Origin: Pyrus communis
Lineage: Eukaryota > Streptophyta > Magnoliopsida > Rosales > Rosaceae
Direction: 5' to 3'
Assembly: GCF_963583255.1 (NCBI RefSeq)
Contig: NC_084817.1
Coordinates: 14,452,121-14,516,120, forward strand
DNA length: 64,000 bases
Positions 22,096 to 34,249 of this stretch are shown here, one piece after another. Below the pieces are notes generated by a model. It was not told the DNA's origin. It searched no databases and saw nothing but the letters and a program-made list of their open reading frames with translations. The position numbers and the translations under genes are program-made. Within the stretch, counting starts at the first letter, position 1; the number at the start of each line of letters is the position of its first letter.

Positions 22096-22677
22096 TGATG
22101 CGAGATTTATACGCACACAAATTAAACCCTATTTGTGACAATTGTAGTAATGATGTAAGTAGGGATCGTTCTAACCGGGGATTAACTAGGGGTGCTAATC
22201 TATTTTGAATTGACTTGAAAACACAAAAACTAAATGTAAAGACTCTTAACAAGACTACTATGACTCAGAATAGCTTTGAAATACTCAAACTGCCTAAAAC
22301 AATCAAATTGACTCAAACAGAAACTAGAACTTGATTTAGACGAATTTGAAAGTGTTTATGACTCCAAATGCTTAAAGACACAAAAATAAAACAAATACGA
22401 ATGATTAAGACTCAACGAAATATGGGGAAATGTGTTTGGACGATATTAAATTAAATGGACAGAATATAATTAAGGGCAAAATGTAAATATGAATGTGATG
22501 AAAATATGGATGATGGAATAGCCCAGGGGTTCTTCTCCACACATGTTACACTTGCATACAAGATTGATTTTCAGTTGGTCTTTCGATAAGTTATGAAACT
22601 CAACACCCTGGGTTAATTAGGTCTGCTTAAATTAACCGTCAAGTTCTCCTTAAGTTAATGAATTGGATGGGTTAGCG

Positions 22678-24606
22678 TGATAGGAGCATATTCATGCGAC
22701 TTAAATGGCTTGTTCTCGTGCATTTACGTTATGTTTCTTTAGTTATTTTAGTACTTTAAGCTATTTTCGTGTGTTTGTAGGTCCAAAGGGCTAAAGGAGC
22801 AAAAAGATGCATTTTGGAGACTTTTGGAGCACTTTTGGGCTAAGGACGGATAGCTTATGCTTGAAGCCAAAGTGTTGGACGAAATTGAAGACCTAATTGG
22901 AGCCAAAGTGTTGGAACCTTGTTCTCTTTAGTTTTAGGACATTTAAACCTTTCCTAATCCCAATCATGCCATGCATAACACACATCCATTCTAACACATT
23001 GTCATTGCACATGCATTTCCTTCATTAGTTAACCTACATGCACTTATCACTTATCATCACCACATATCATATCACTTAATCACTTATCACTTATCATCAC
23101 CACTTAACCACTTATCATATCATAACCACATATCATATCACTTATCACTTATCACTTAACATATCATCCACCTACTTCACCTACAACATCCACCTACTTC
23201 ACCTACAATATCCACTTCACCTACAACATCCACCTACTTCACCTACAACATCCACCTACTTCACCTACAAATGACATAGCCATATGTTCCCTCCACTACT
23301 CCTATAAATACCCTTGCATTCATTCATTCATAGACATCTCATTCACAACACAACACCCCTCAAACACTTCCATTCTTTCCTTAGCCGTGAGTCCCCCCTC
23401 CCTACTAATCCAAACACCAACCATTTTTCCATTCCCCTTCCACTTCTCCACCACTCCTTTTCCATTCCGCACTTCCATCCCCCAAACCAATTATCCCTAG
23501 ACCTTATGCTACAATAAAGAGGAAGAGAAGAGGGCCTAAACGTTCGTACAATTCAAGTTTGAGTTGTTGGAATGTTTAGGCGTTTCTTTGATTTCAATGT
23601 TTAATTTCGATTCTCTTTGTTTTGTATGAGGAACTAAACCCCCCTTTAGCTAGGGGGGGATTCGAAATATATGTTTATGCTTGCATTTTGATTTGATTAC
23701 TTCTAATTGCGTTTCATAAGTTGTGGATTCAATTTGTTTAACCGTTTGATTGATAACTTATTTATGTATGTTTATTAAGAATGCGCGCTTAATTTTCATG
23801 CATGAATATGACGCTAGAATATAAGTGAGTTTCACCTAATCGTTATGAACTTATATTCACAAGTAGTGAAGGTTGCTTACAAACAATCGCGTTAAACGAA
23901 TTCTTGGCATAAGTTTCATGCAATCATAGTAACGAATGCCTCGTCAACACTTATAGTTTTCATGATGCTTAATGATTCTTGCTTGTTTCTCTATTATGCA
24001 ATTCATGTAGGGAACTTGTGAGGAATGCTTTGGGTTGTCGTATGCAATCATCCAATTCATTAACTTAAGGAAAACTTGACGGTTAATTTAAGCGGACCTA
24101 ATTAACCCGGGGTGTTGAGAATTCATGGTTTATTGAAATGCAATTGGAAATCATTTTATTATGCAAGTGTAACATGTATGGAGATGAACCCCTTAGCTAG
24201 CCATACCATCCATTCATTTCCGTCAATTTCATATTTACAATTTGTTTTCTTTACAATCTATCCATTTTAGTTTAAATTCGTCCAAAATCAATCCCCCCAT
24301 ATTTCGTTTAAGTCTTAGTCTTAATCTTTCTTATTTTTAGTTTTGAATTCTTCGAGTTTAGTATAGCATTTTAGTTTGTGTTTTTAAAAGCATTTTGAGT
24401 CTTTTGATTTGTTTTAATGTTTTAAAGTTTAGTTTTACATTCTTTGAGTCTAGTTTAGTGTTTTATATTATGTTTTTACGTTTTTCAGTCAAATCCAAGT
24501 GATTAACAATCCCTCCTAATCCCCGGTCCAGAACGATCCCTACTTGCACCTATACTACAATTGATAAAAAGAGGGTTTAATTTGTGTGCGTATAATTATC
24601 GCATCA
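22678..24606 (+). mobile_element. Solo LTR G (1929 bp), TSD tagcg
   Basis: TGATAGGAG at 22678 to CGCATCA at 24606, flanked by tagcg at 22673-22677 and 24607-24611. Its U3 has few CATGCA motifs. Instead it has a cacttatca array (about 23041-23160) and a 22-bp minisatellite (23165-23270) just before TATA at 23303-23310. It has only one copy of the 46-nt hairpin, at about 23537. Confidence 0.94.
23165..23270 (+). repeat. 22-bp minisatellite in LTR G
   Basis: About five units of catccacctacttcacctac with adjoining aa, one of them shortened. It lies about 35 bp upstream of the TATA box, where other LTRs have CATGCA arrays. The second copy is at about 56541-56646. Confidence 0.75.
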
Positions 24607-25562
24607 TAGCGCAACGCAATTCACCACATTCTCCAAAAGTCCTTTACGTGAAAAGCACAATAAAGATACAATCAAAGATCATTAAGCATTATGAAAACTA
24701 TAAGTGTTGACGAGGCATTCGTTACTATGGAATACGCATGAAACTTATGCCAAGAATTCGTTTAACGCGATTGTTTATAAGCAACCTCCACTACTTGTGA
24801 ATATAAGTTCATAACGATTAGGTGAAAATCACTTATATTCTAGCGTCATATTTATGCATGAAAATTAAGCGCGCATTCTTAATAAACATTCATAAATAAG
24901 TTATCAATCAAACGGTTAAACAAATTGAATCCACAACTTATGAAATTCCAACGAAAGTTAATCAATTCATATTGCAAATATAAACATAGTTTCGAATCAC
25001 CCCCTAGCTAAAGGGGGTTTAGTTCCTCATAACTTTGAAATCAAAGAAACACCTAAACATTCCAACAACTCAAACTTGAATTGTATGAACGTTTAGGCAC
25101 TCTTCTCTTCCATTCCTCATACGTACAAAACAAAGAGAATTGAATTTAAACATTGAAATCAAAGAAACACCTAAACATTCCAACAACTCAAACTTGAATT
25201 GTATGAATGTTTAGGCACTCTTTTCTTCCTCGTTGTTGTAGCACAAGGTCTAAGGTGAGCTTTGGGGATTATGTGAAGTGTTTTGGAGGGATGGGAAGTG
25301 GTTGGATAGTGGCTGCAATGGAGGAGAAAAACTGCACAGAAATGGAAGGATATGCACGGCAAAGGGGAAGTGTTTGTGTTGTGAATTGTGTTGTGAATGG
25401 AATGAATGAATTGTGGCTGCAATGCATGCTTATTTATAGGTAAATGAGAGGGAACATGACAGCTAGGAATAGGTGGAAATGTGGCTGCAAGTTTGGTGAA
25501 TGATTATGAGTGAATGCATGTGAATGTGGCTAGGTTGGAAAGCTGAAATTGTGATGGAAAGT

Positions 25563-27232
25563 TGAAACTCATCACCCCGGGTTAATTAGGTCCGCTTAAA
25601 TTAACCTTCAAATCTTCCTAACGTTATTGAATTGGATGATTGCATACGACAACCCAAAACATTCCCCACAAGTCCCCTACATGATTGCATAATAGAGATA
25701 CAAGCAAGAATCATTACGCTCTATGAAGATTATAAGTGTTGACGAGGCATTCGTTACTATGATTGCATGAAACTCGTGCCAAGAATTCATTTAACGCGAT
25801 TGTTTATAAGCAACCTCCACTACTTGTGAATATAAGTTCATAACGATTAGGTGAAACTCACTTATATTCTAGCGTCATATTCATGCATGAAAATTAAGCG
25901 TGCACTCTCAATAAACATACATAAATAAGTTATCAATCAAACGGTTAAACAAATTGAATTCACAACTTATGAAACGCAATTAGAAGTAATCAAATCAAAA
26001 TGCAAGCATAAACATTTATTTCGAATTACCCCCTAGCTAAAGGGGGTTTAGTTCCTCATAACTTTGAAATCAAAGAAACACCTAAACATTCCAACAACTC
26101 AAACTTGAATTGTATGAACGTTTAGGCACTCTTTTCTTCCATTACTCATACGTACAAAACAAAGAGAATTGAATTTAAACTTTGAAATCAAAGAAACACC
26201 TAAACATTCCAACAACTCAAACTTGAATTGTATGAACGTTTAGGCCCTCTTATCTTCCTCGTTGTTGTAGCACAAGGTCTAAGGTGAGGTTTGGGGAATT
26301 ATGGAAATGGATGAGGAATGGTGGAAGGGGGACTCACGGTTTTGGATTCTAAGGGGAAGTGTTTGTGTTAGTTGTGGTGTGAGAAATGGAGAGATGGAGT
26401 GGGGAGTGAATGAATTTCTCAATGAATGCATGGGTTTTTATAGGGGGAATGGGAGAATATGTTGTTGATTGTTTAAGAGTGCATGTGGCTCTTATGATTG
26501 TTGTGCAATGATGAAAGGCAAAGTGCATGTGCAATGTTGGAGGATGAATGTGTGATGGTGTGATTGAATGATTTAAAGGGGCATGTGGGTGAATTAAAGG
26601 ATGGAATGCATGTGAATTAGGTTGCAAAGAGAAGGAGAAAAGCTGGAAAATGGAATGGGATACATGGCAAGGTGTGTTTGGTGTTGGAAATGCATGTGTT
26701 TGCATGTGAATTAAAACTAGAGTGAATGATGATGAATGCATGTGGATTAAAGAGGTGTGAATGCATGTGAAGATGCTAATAAATAATGCATGTAGGGTTA
26801 GGAAATAAAATCATAACTTAAAGGGGAATGATTAAAGGGTGTTGAAAGGTTTTGCATGGCTTTGAAGTGATTGTGGATTGGGCTAGGGTTTAAGTACATG
26901 AAATGGACCCAAATTGCTCCCCCTTGCATGGCAAGGAATGGTGTTTGTGTTAAGCCCAAGGCAAGGTGAATGTAATTGGGTTAGGGCCATTGTTTTATGT
27001 CCTCAAGTGCTTACAAGGCCTTCAATTTCATCCAACACTTGGGCTCCAAGCATAAGCTATCCATCCTTAGCCCAATAGTGCTCCAAAACACTCCACAATG
27101 CATCCTTTCGTCAAACACGTCTTATTATCCTGAAAACACACAAAAGAAGCATAAAGGACTAAACTAACTAAAGAAACATAACGTAAATGTACGAGAACAA
27201 GCCATTTAAGTCGCATGAATATGCTCCTATCA
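25563..27232 (-). mobile_element. Solo LTR Y (1670 bp) with an atypical 3' end, TSD aaagt
   Basis: The head CTCCTATCA at 27232 is normal, but the other end is TGAAACTCATC at 25563 (LTR sense ...GATGAGTTTCA) instead of the usual CGCATCA. Even so it has a 5-bp duplication aaagt at 25558-25562 and 27233-27237 and TG...CA termini. About 550 bp that normally follow GAGTTTCA are absent. It lies inside gamma's 3' LTR. It has two tandem hairpin units (about 26080-26250) and a reverse TATA at 26435-26442. Confidence 0.75.
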
Positions 27233-29238
27233 AAAGTGCATGGCAAAGGGAGGTTGTTTGTGGCTGCATGTTTGGGTTTGTTTAAAGGGTGCATGTGGGT
27301 GAATGTTAGGTTGAAATAATGATGGAAAAACAGCTAGGAAAAGAGGGAATGCATGTGAAAGTGTGGCTGCAAAGAGAAGGAAAGCTGGAATGTGGAGGGG
27401 AGTGCACGGCAAGGCATATTTTGGTGTTGGAAATGCATGTGTTTTAGGTTGTGAAAGCATGTGGATTAGGTGGAAAGAGGTGGGTGTGCATGTGAGTTGA
27501 AATGCATGTGTTTAAATGGTTGAAATGTGTAGATGATTATGAGTATGATAAGTGATAAGTGTATGGTTATGATAAGTGATAAGTGAATGATATGATAAGT
27601 GATAAATGAATGATATGTTAAGTGATAAATGAATGATATGTGGTGATGATAAGTTGGTCTTCAATTTCGTCCATTCCTTTTGCTCCAAACATAAGCTATC
27701 CAATCCAAGTCCGATTTTGCTCCAAAATGCTCCAAAATGCATCTTTTTGCTTCCTTAGCCATATGAACCTAAAAACACACGAAAGAAGCATAAAGGACTA
27801 AAATAACTAAAGAAACATAACGTAAATGTACGAGAACAAGCCATTTAAGTCGCATGAATATGCTCCTATCAAATTCCCCCACACTTAGCTTTTGCTAGTC
27901 CTCGAGCAAAACAGAAAAACAAAACAAAACGAAACGAAACAAAAGAACCCAAAGACAAAACAAAACGAACAAAACACAACCTACACCTTCCAACAATCGT
28001 CTCAGGGATTTCCAATGCACATGACATGTCAAAAATCATCATTCCCACAGATTTTGATCATCCTTACACTTAAGTACATACTTAATCATAGTCACCATAT
28101 ATTAGTTCACAATTAAGCATTTAAAACCATGTTTTGAATGTAGTAACATGCCTTAGAGAATTTGCTCAATTCCTTACAAGATATGCACTCAATTTTCACT
28201 CAGATTTTCTGACTACACACCCTAAACTAGTTATATGTGAGAAGATTGATGTAAACATAAAAACGAACACTCACATATATGTATTTCAAAGGAAGCAATT
28301 TCTGGAGTTAATAAGCATGTTTAGATATGATCTCATGAATGGAATGCTACTACTTAGATGCGAGAACCAGTGATTCCATAAGCTCATATCAATTCCAAAC
28401 TCCACATTTTGAAACACATAACGATCAAGATAGAAGCATACGGGTTGAAACGGGGCTAAAGGTGTTTGGCTAACAAAGAAGGGATATGGAAAACAAAGGT
28501 TCTTAAAGAAATAGCGAGCAAAGCATTTGAATTAACGTAGAATTCACTTTTGAATGAAAACTCAATCTTTTGAACAACAAGGGGGAACAAGCTCTTTTTC
28601 CTTTCTTTCTTTTCTTTTCTGTTTTTCTTTTTTCATATGTTTTTCACAATTTTTTTCTTCTTTTCTTTTGACTCTCAAAACATACATAAACACTTAAGAA
28701 CAAAACATTCTCTCCCCCACACTCATTTTCTTTCATAATGTACTCAAAAGGAATTCATTTAAGTCATGCTCACTATCTTTTAAGAACAAGGGTGTGGACT
28801 GTCCTACACTAGGCTAGGTGAGGATAATGTGGGTAAACAAAGAATAAAGGCTAAACAAGGCTCAACGGGGGTAAAACTTACAACATATACGGAATATGGG
28901 AAGTAAGGCTATTTGGCTATGGTGGCAACTACACAACTTCATCTTGATATATGTTATGCAATTCAATGTCATGCTTTGAATGAAACGGATATAAGTTCTA
29001 GCATTTAGTTCTATCATGATACAATTGAATTCCAAGTAGCAACCAAGCAAGGAATAATGAGATCATGCAACAACTTTAGAAAACAAAGAATCACAGATTA
29101 TAACTCTCCAACGAAGGTAATGGTTCGAGTCTCACAGGGTCGTAGCGTTTGTTTGAGTTCCTTCCTTCAAGCATGTTACAAAAATGAATTTTTCTTTTAT
29201 GATTGCATGTGAAGTCATACATTATAACCATAACCAAG

Positions 29239-32014
29239 TGATGCGTGATTTATACGCACACAAATTAAACCCTCTTTTTGACATTTGTAGTATAGGTGCA
29301 AGTAGGGATCGTTCTGGACCGGGGATTAGGAGGGATTGTTAATCACTTGGATTTGACTCAAAAACATAGAAACAAAGTTAAAAACGTTCACAAAGACTCA
29401 AAGGACTCAAAACAAAACCAAAAGACTCAAAACAACACAAACACACTCAAATCTGCCTAAAAACCACTTTCTGGGCAGATTTGAGCACAAACACAAATTT
29501 GGACGAATTTATGTAATAACTTGGCTCAAGAATGTAAAAACACAATATAAAACACTAAACTAACTCAAAGAATGTAAAACTAAACACTTAAAACATTAAA
29601 ACAAACCAAAAGACTCAAACATCACCCAAAACACTCAAAACTGCCTTAAAATCACTTTCTGGGCAGTTTTGAGCACTTTGGTGAATTTGGACGAAATTGG
29701 GAAATAAATTGAATCAAAACACTTAGAAACATAAACTAATACACTTTCTAACTAAATTGGACAATAAAGTAAAGGGGGATTGAGGTTTATACGAAATTAA
29801 ATTAAATTGCACAGATTGTAAATTAAAGCAAAATGTAAATGTGAATGTGTGATAGAATTGAATGGAATTGAAATGAATGAATGCTAGCTAAGGGGTTCAT
29901 CTTCACATATGTTACACTTGCATAATAAAATGATTTCCAATTGCATTTCAATAAACCATGAAACTCAACACCCCGGGTTAACCGTGATGCACTAATTAAC
30001 CTTCAAATCTTCCTAACGTTATTGAATTGGATGGGTTAGCGCATACAACAATTCAAAACATTCCCCACAAGTCCTCAACATGAATGCATAGAAGAGATAC
30101 AAGCAAGAATCATTACGCTCTATGAAAATTATAAGTGTTGACGAGGCATTCGTTACTATGGATTGCATGAAACTTATGCCAAGAATTCATTTAACGCGAT
30201 TGTTTATAAGCAACCTCCACTACTTGTGAATATAAGTTCATAACGATTAGGTGAAACTCACTTATATTCTAGCGTCATATTCATGCATGAAAATTAAGTG
30301 TGCACTCTCAATGAACATACATAAATAAGTTATCAATCAAACAGTTAAACGAATTGAATCCACAACTTATGAAACGCAATTAGAAGTATTCAAATCAAAA
30401 TGCAAGCATAAACATATATTCGAATCACCCCCTAACCAAGGGGGGTTTAGTTCCTCATGGTACAAAACAAAGAGAATCAAAGAAACACCTAAACATTCCA
30501 ACAACTCAAACTTGAATTGTATGAACGTTTAGGTCCTCTTCTCTTCCATTCCTCATTCGTACAAAACAAAGAGTATTGAAATTAAACGTTGAAATCAAAG
30601 AAACACCTAAACATTCCAACAACTCAAACTTGAATTGTATGAACGTTTAGGCACTCTTCTCTTCCTCTTCGTTGTAGCACAAGGTCTAGGGATAGTTTGA
30701 TGGTGTGAATGGTTTGGGGAGTGGTGGAAATGGAAGGATGGTGTTTGGATTGTAAGGGAGAGCACGGCACAAGGGAGTTTGATGGTCTACATTTCTGCAA
30801 TGGATGAGTTTATGGAAGAGTGTTTGGAATGGGTGAATTTCTGGCACAAAGGCCTTATTTCTGTGGTGAATGGATTGTGTATGAATGAGAATGAATGAAT
30901 GAGTATTTATAGGTGAAATGGGGGGAACATGACAGCTAGGAACTTGGTGGAAATCTGAAATGGTGATGGGAGATGCATGTGGCTGTTTGTGCATGTGATT
31001 AAAGGGTGGAAATGCATGTGCTTTGACAGAAATGAAAGGGAATGCACGGTTTTGGTTGATTTCTGGTGGTTGTGAGGTGGAAATCTAGGTGGAAATGCAT
31101 GTGGATTAAAGCTATGTGAATGATTAAGGTGAATGTGCATGAGTGCATGTGAAATCTGCCAAGATGCATGTGTTATGAAGTGGATTTTCTGCAAATGCAA
31201 GGTGAATGTGCATGTGATTAAATTAAAAGATGGAATGCATGTGAATGACAGCTAGATATGTTGATGAATGCATGTGACTTGTTTGTGGTGAGTGAATGCA
31301 TGTGCAAAGCTTTTTGGGAGAAAGGTGGATGAATGTACATGTGACTTAGGTTGTGAAATCTGATGGAATGATGAAGTGGCTGAAATGATGAAATGAATGC
31401 ATGTGTTGAATGATTAAAGTGCATGTGCAATGTTTTAAAGGATGGAATGATGGAGGAACAAGTGCATGTGAATGCATGGTGATAGCATGTGCACGGTTTT
31501 GGTTGGAATGATGGCAGATTGTGAAAACATGTGAATGCATGTGTTTGATGAATGATAAGTGGTGAATGATATGATAAGTGATAAGTGGTGAATGATAAGA
31601 TAAGTGATAAGTGGTGAATGATAAGTGATGAATGATAAGTGGTATGATATGTGATTATGATAAGTAATGGGAGCATGTGAGAGAATGAATAATGAATGCA
31701 TGTGTATGGTTTTGGGAGAAAGGTGGAGATGCACGGCATAAGGGAATTGGAAAGGTTTAAATGTCCTAAAACTAAAGGGAACAAAGTTCCAACACTTTGG
31801 TCTTCAATTTCGTCCAACATTTTGGCGCCAAGCATAAGCTATCCATCCTTAGCCCAAAAGTGCTCCAAAAGTCTCCAAAATGCATCTTTTTGCTCCTTTA
31901 GCCCTTTGGACCTACAAACACATGAAAATAGCTTAAAGGACTAAAATAACTAAAGAAACATAACGTAAATGCACGAGAACAAGCCATTTAAGTCGCATGA
32001 ATATGCTCCTATCA
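29239..32014 (-). mobile_element. Solo LTR H (2776 bp), TSD ccaag
   Basis: TGATGCG at 29239 to CTCCTATCA at 32014, flanked by ccaag at 29234-29238 and 32015-32019. It carries both versions of the large hairpin (reverse near 29448 and 29636), as LTR A does, two 46-nt hairpin units (about 30490-30650), a reverse TATA at 30904-30911, CATGCA arrays and a TGATAAGTGA array (31553-31668). Confidence 0.95.
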
Positions 32015-33529
32015 CCAAGCATATACCAAGAGTAAATCAAACTTTTCTCTATGTTTATAACTCTTTTTTAACAGTCATGCAATTACAAACCAAATCCTTA
32101 TCATTGTGTTGGAAGGTATCCTAAGACACAAACACACAAAATCGACTCAAAACACTTTTTTTAGGCTTTTCAAAACATTTTTTTTCAAATTTTTATGTGA
32201 TTTTCGGAGTTATAAAAACAAAACACTCTAAAACATCTTAAAAACACCTTAAAACAGCAAGGAACAACCTTTGAAGTAATGGGTGATAAAATCCAACGAA
32301 TTTGCATTAAATATACTTAGTTACCCCCCCACACTTAAATCAAACATTGTCCTCAATGTTTTAAGCATAGATTCACACAAAACATAAGTAAAACACACAA
32401 AAAACACTTAAACATACTAAACATGGCAGAATGTAATTAACAAAGAGAAGAGTTTAGGGACGTAAATCTGGTTATGGAGTGTAAATTCCCTCTTCTCATT
32501 GAGGCTTTGATCTTTGTGATTCCACAGGCTTAATCTTGAACTGGTTTCCTCACATCGTTGATTTTCCACAGGCTACTCTTGAACTGGGCTGGAGGATTCT
32601 TTTGGTCTCCTCCACTCGTTGATTTTCCTTTGTGCTACCCTTGAACTGAGCAGCAGGATTTCTTTTGCTCTCCCCCGAAGGTCTGAGCTTCCTCCTTTTA
32701 TCTCTGTTTCTTTGTTCAATCTTTGCAGAAGTGGTCCCTTCTCTGGAAGTGTATCAACCGTTGAAGATGACTACTCGAGAGCAACGCTAGGTAAGCAACC
32801 AGGAATAGATTCCAGGCAGTTAGCTCCAGATCGGAAGACTGACTCCAAGTGCCGGATGATTGCTTCTTTTACTTTGCCATGCAAGTAAGAACAAGGACAA
32901 AGAAAAAGACAGGAAAAGAGCATGATATGAGATACTTTTGTTTTTGACCTTGATGATATGAGATACCTTTGCTTTTGAAGAAGCGGTGCATGAATCAGCA
33001 CATGTATTTCCTCCTGGGTCATCTTTACTCCAGGCATCTGGTATCATCTTTGGGGAAGAAGAAAAAATTGAGTATTTCGAAAGGCTTTGCTGGGAGTGCG
33101 CCCTCAGAGGTGAGAGAGAGTTGGGCATTTTCTTCAGGTCTGCCTTGCCACAAAAGATGAAGGTCGACATATACAGAGATAATAGCAAGTGGTGGTACTA
33201 CCCTTGTCGACAAACGTTTTGATCCCACAAATCCGGCTTTTTGAAATAGTGGCGCCTCTTCGATTTCTGAACGACGCCCCTTCGCTTTCTGAACGACACG
33301 TAGTAGTGCGGATGCGGCTCCTTTTGACAAAGCTGCACGCGTTTTCTGAAAAGCAGAGAAAGCGTCGCCGAACTTTGCGCTTGTCGGCTAAAGATATGTA
33401 GTTGCGATGATGGCCTCCACGTGTTTTCTGAAAAGAAGAAATCTTTTGACAAAGTTGAACACGTCTTCTGAAAAGCCGAGAAAGCGTCGCCAAACTTACG
33501 CCGGAAATTCCGGCTTTTTGAATCGGTGG

Positions 33530-33666
33530 ACGCGTCGCCTTGGCTTTTTATAGAGGTATCGATCACCCCAACAAACACACTCTGAAGAATTCCCATTCTT
33601 GAACATCGTCTCCGGCCCTTTGAAATTTAACTCCATCCACCCCTTCTCTTTGAACACTTTTGAAAA
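33530..33666 (+). promoter_or_regulatory. Possible promoter/leader of the antisense ORF
   Basis: Upstream of the ORF start at 33667 lies ctttttatagagg near 33550. The upstream block (33220-33540) is richer in GC than the rest and has a G-box CACGTG at 33418-33423. The delta copy has matching DNA with CACGTG at 41772-41777. The TATA match is weak in this orientation and stronger in reverse, so this is tentative. Confidence 0.25.
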
Positions 33667-34249
33667 ATGGCAAACCCATCGAAGGGCGCGCCGCGTCAAG
33701 GTAACGTATGGCGCCCTTCTTTCTTATCTTCTAACGGTCCTCTTACAGGTGAAGACTCCGTGATGCAGGACGCCACAACAGCTACAATAGTAGCTAGGAA
33801 CCTCCTCACTCCAAAAGATAGTAGGCTACTGTCAGGACGGTCCGATGAGTTGGCCGTTCAAGAGTCCCTCGCTCTTAGTGTTCAGTGTGCGAGCTCTGTG
33901 TCCAACGCCTGCTTGCCCGCTCCCGTCAGGTGGAATCATTGATGGCAGAGGTGGAAAGTCTCAAGCAGGAGATCAAACAGCTTAAGTATGAGAATAGAAG
34001 TTTGCATGTGCTTGCAAATAACTATTCGTCGGGCATGAAGAGGAAGCTTGATGAGCTGCAAGAATCTGAAGGTCGGATTCAAGGTGACCGTCAAAGGCTT
34101 GCGGCTTATCTCCAGAGGCACCTTTTTCCTGGGTCATCCAGCGCTTGGCCAAGTATTGAGGCTTGGAATGCTCTAGCTCCGATGCCTCCCGCTTCTATGC
34201 GTTCTGCTCCGATGCCTTCCGCTCCGACGCCTCCCGCTCCGACGCCTCG
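33667..34249 (+). pseudogene. Antisense ORF (aORF) remnant in element gamma, frameshifted and truncated
   Basis: It is transcribed against the element's own direction. The first frame (33667-33942) matches the delta ORF from its GNVWRPSFLSSNG region to SSVSN. It then shifts because about 10 bp between two ccaac repeats are missing near 33903. The second frame (from about 33905) continues with the coiled-coil part (RQVESLMAEVESLKQEIKQL) and a proline/alanine/methionine repeat. It is cut at 34249 by LTR I. The N-terminus is shorter than in delta. Function unknown. Confidence 0.75.

Larger units (their letters stand above)
22096..27871 (-). mobile_element. 3' LTR of element gamma, containing solo LTRs G and Y
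   Basis: The LTR 3' end TGATGCGAG is at 22096 and the LTR head CTCCTATCA ends at 27871, directly followed by the reverse polypurine tract. Without the two nested insertions it is about 2.17 kb. It has tandem hairpin units (about 25030-25220), a reverse TATA at 25431-25438 and a TGATAAGTGA array near 27538-27656. Confidence 0.82.
27872..34249 (-). mobile_element. Element gamma, internal region with antisense-ORF remnant
   Basis: Reverse-orientation internal DNA in two blocks (27872-29238 and 32015-34249) split by solo LTR H. From the 3' end it has the polypurine tract (27872-27884), pyrimidine tract (28590-28680), second GGGGG tract (reverse, about 28711), third one (reverse, about 32324), the ~61-bp repeats (32515-32690), a GC-richer block with short repeats (33220-33550), and the antisense-ORF remnant. 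It is cut at 34249 by LTR I, so its gag region, PBS and 5' LTR are not seen. Confidence 0.78.

Noticed and set aside
33025..33596. Overlapping ORFs of about 100-130 codons in several frames on both strands
   Set aside because: They reflect the repeat-rich, GC-richer block with few stops; none is kept in both gamma and delta in a consistent frame.
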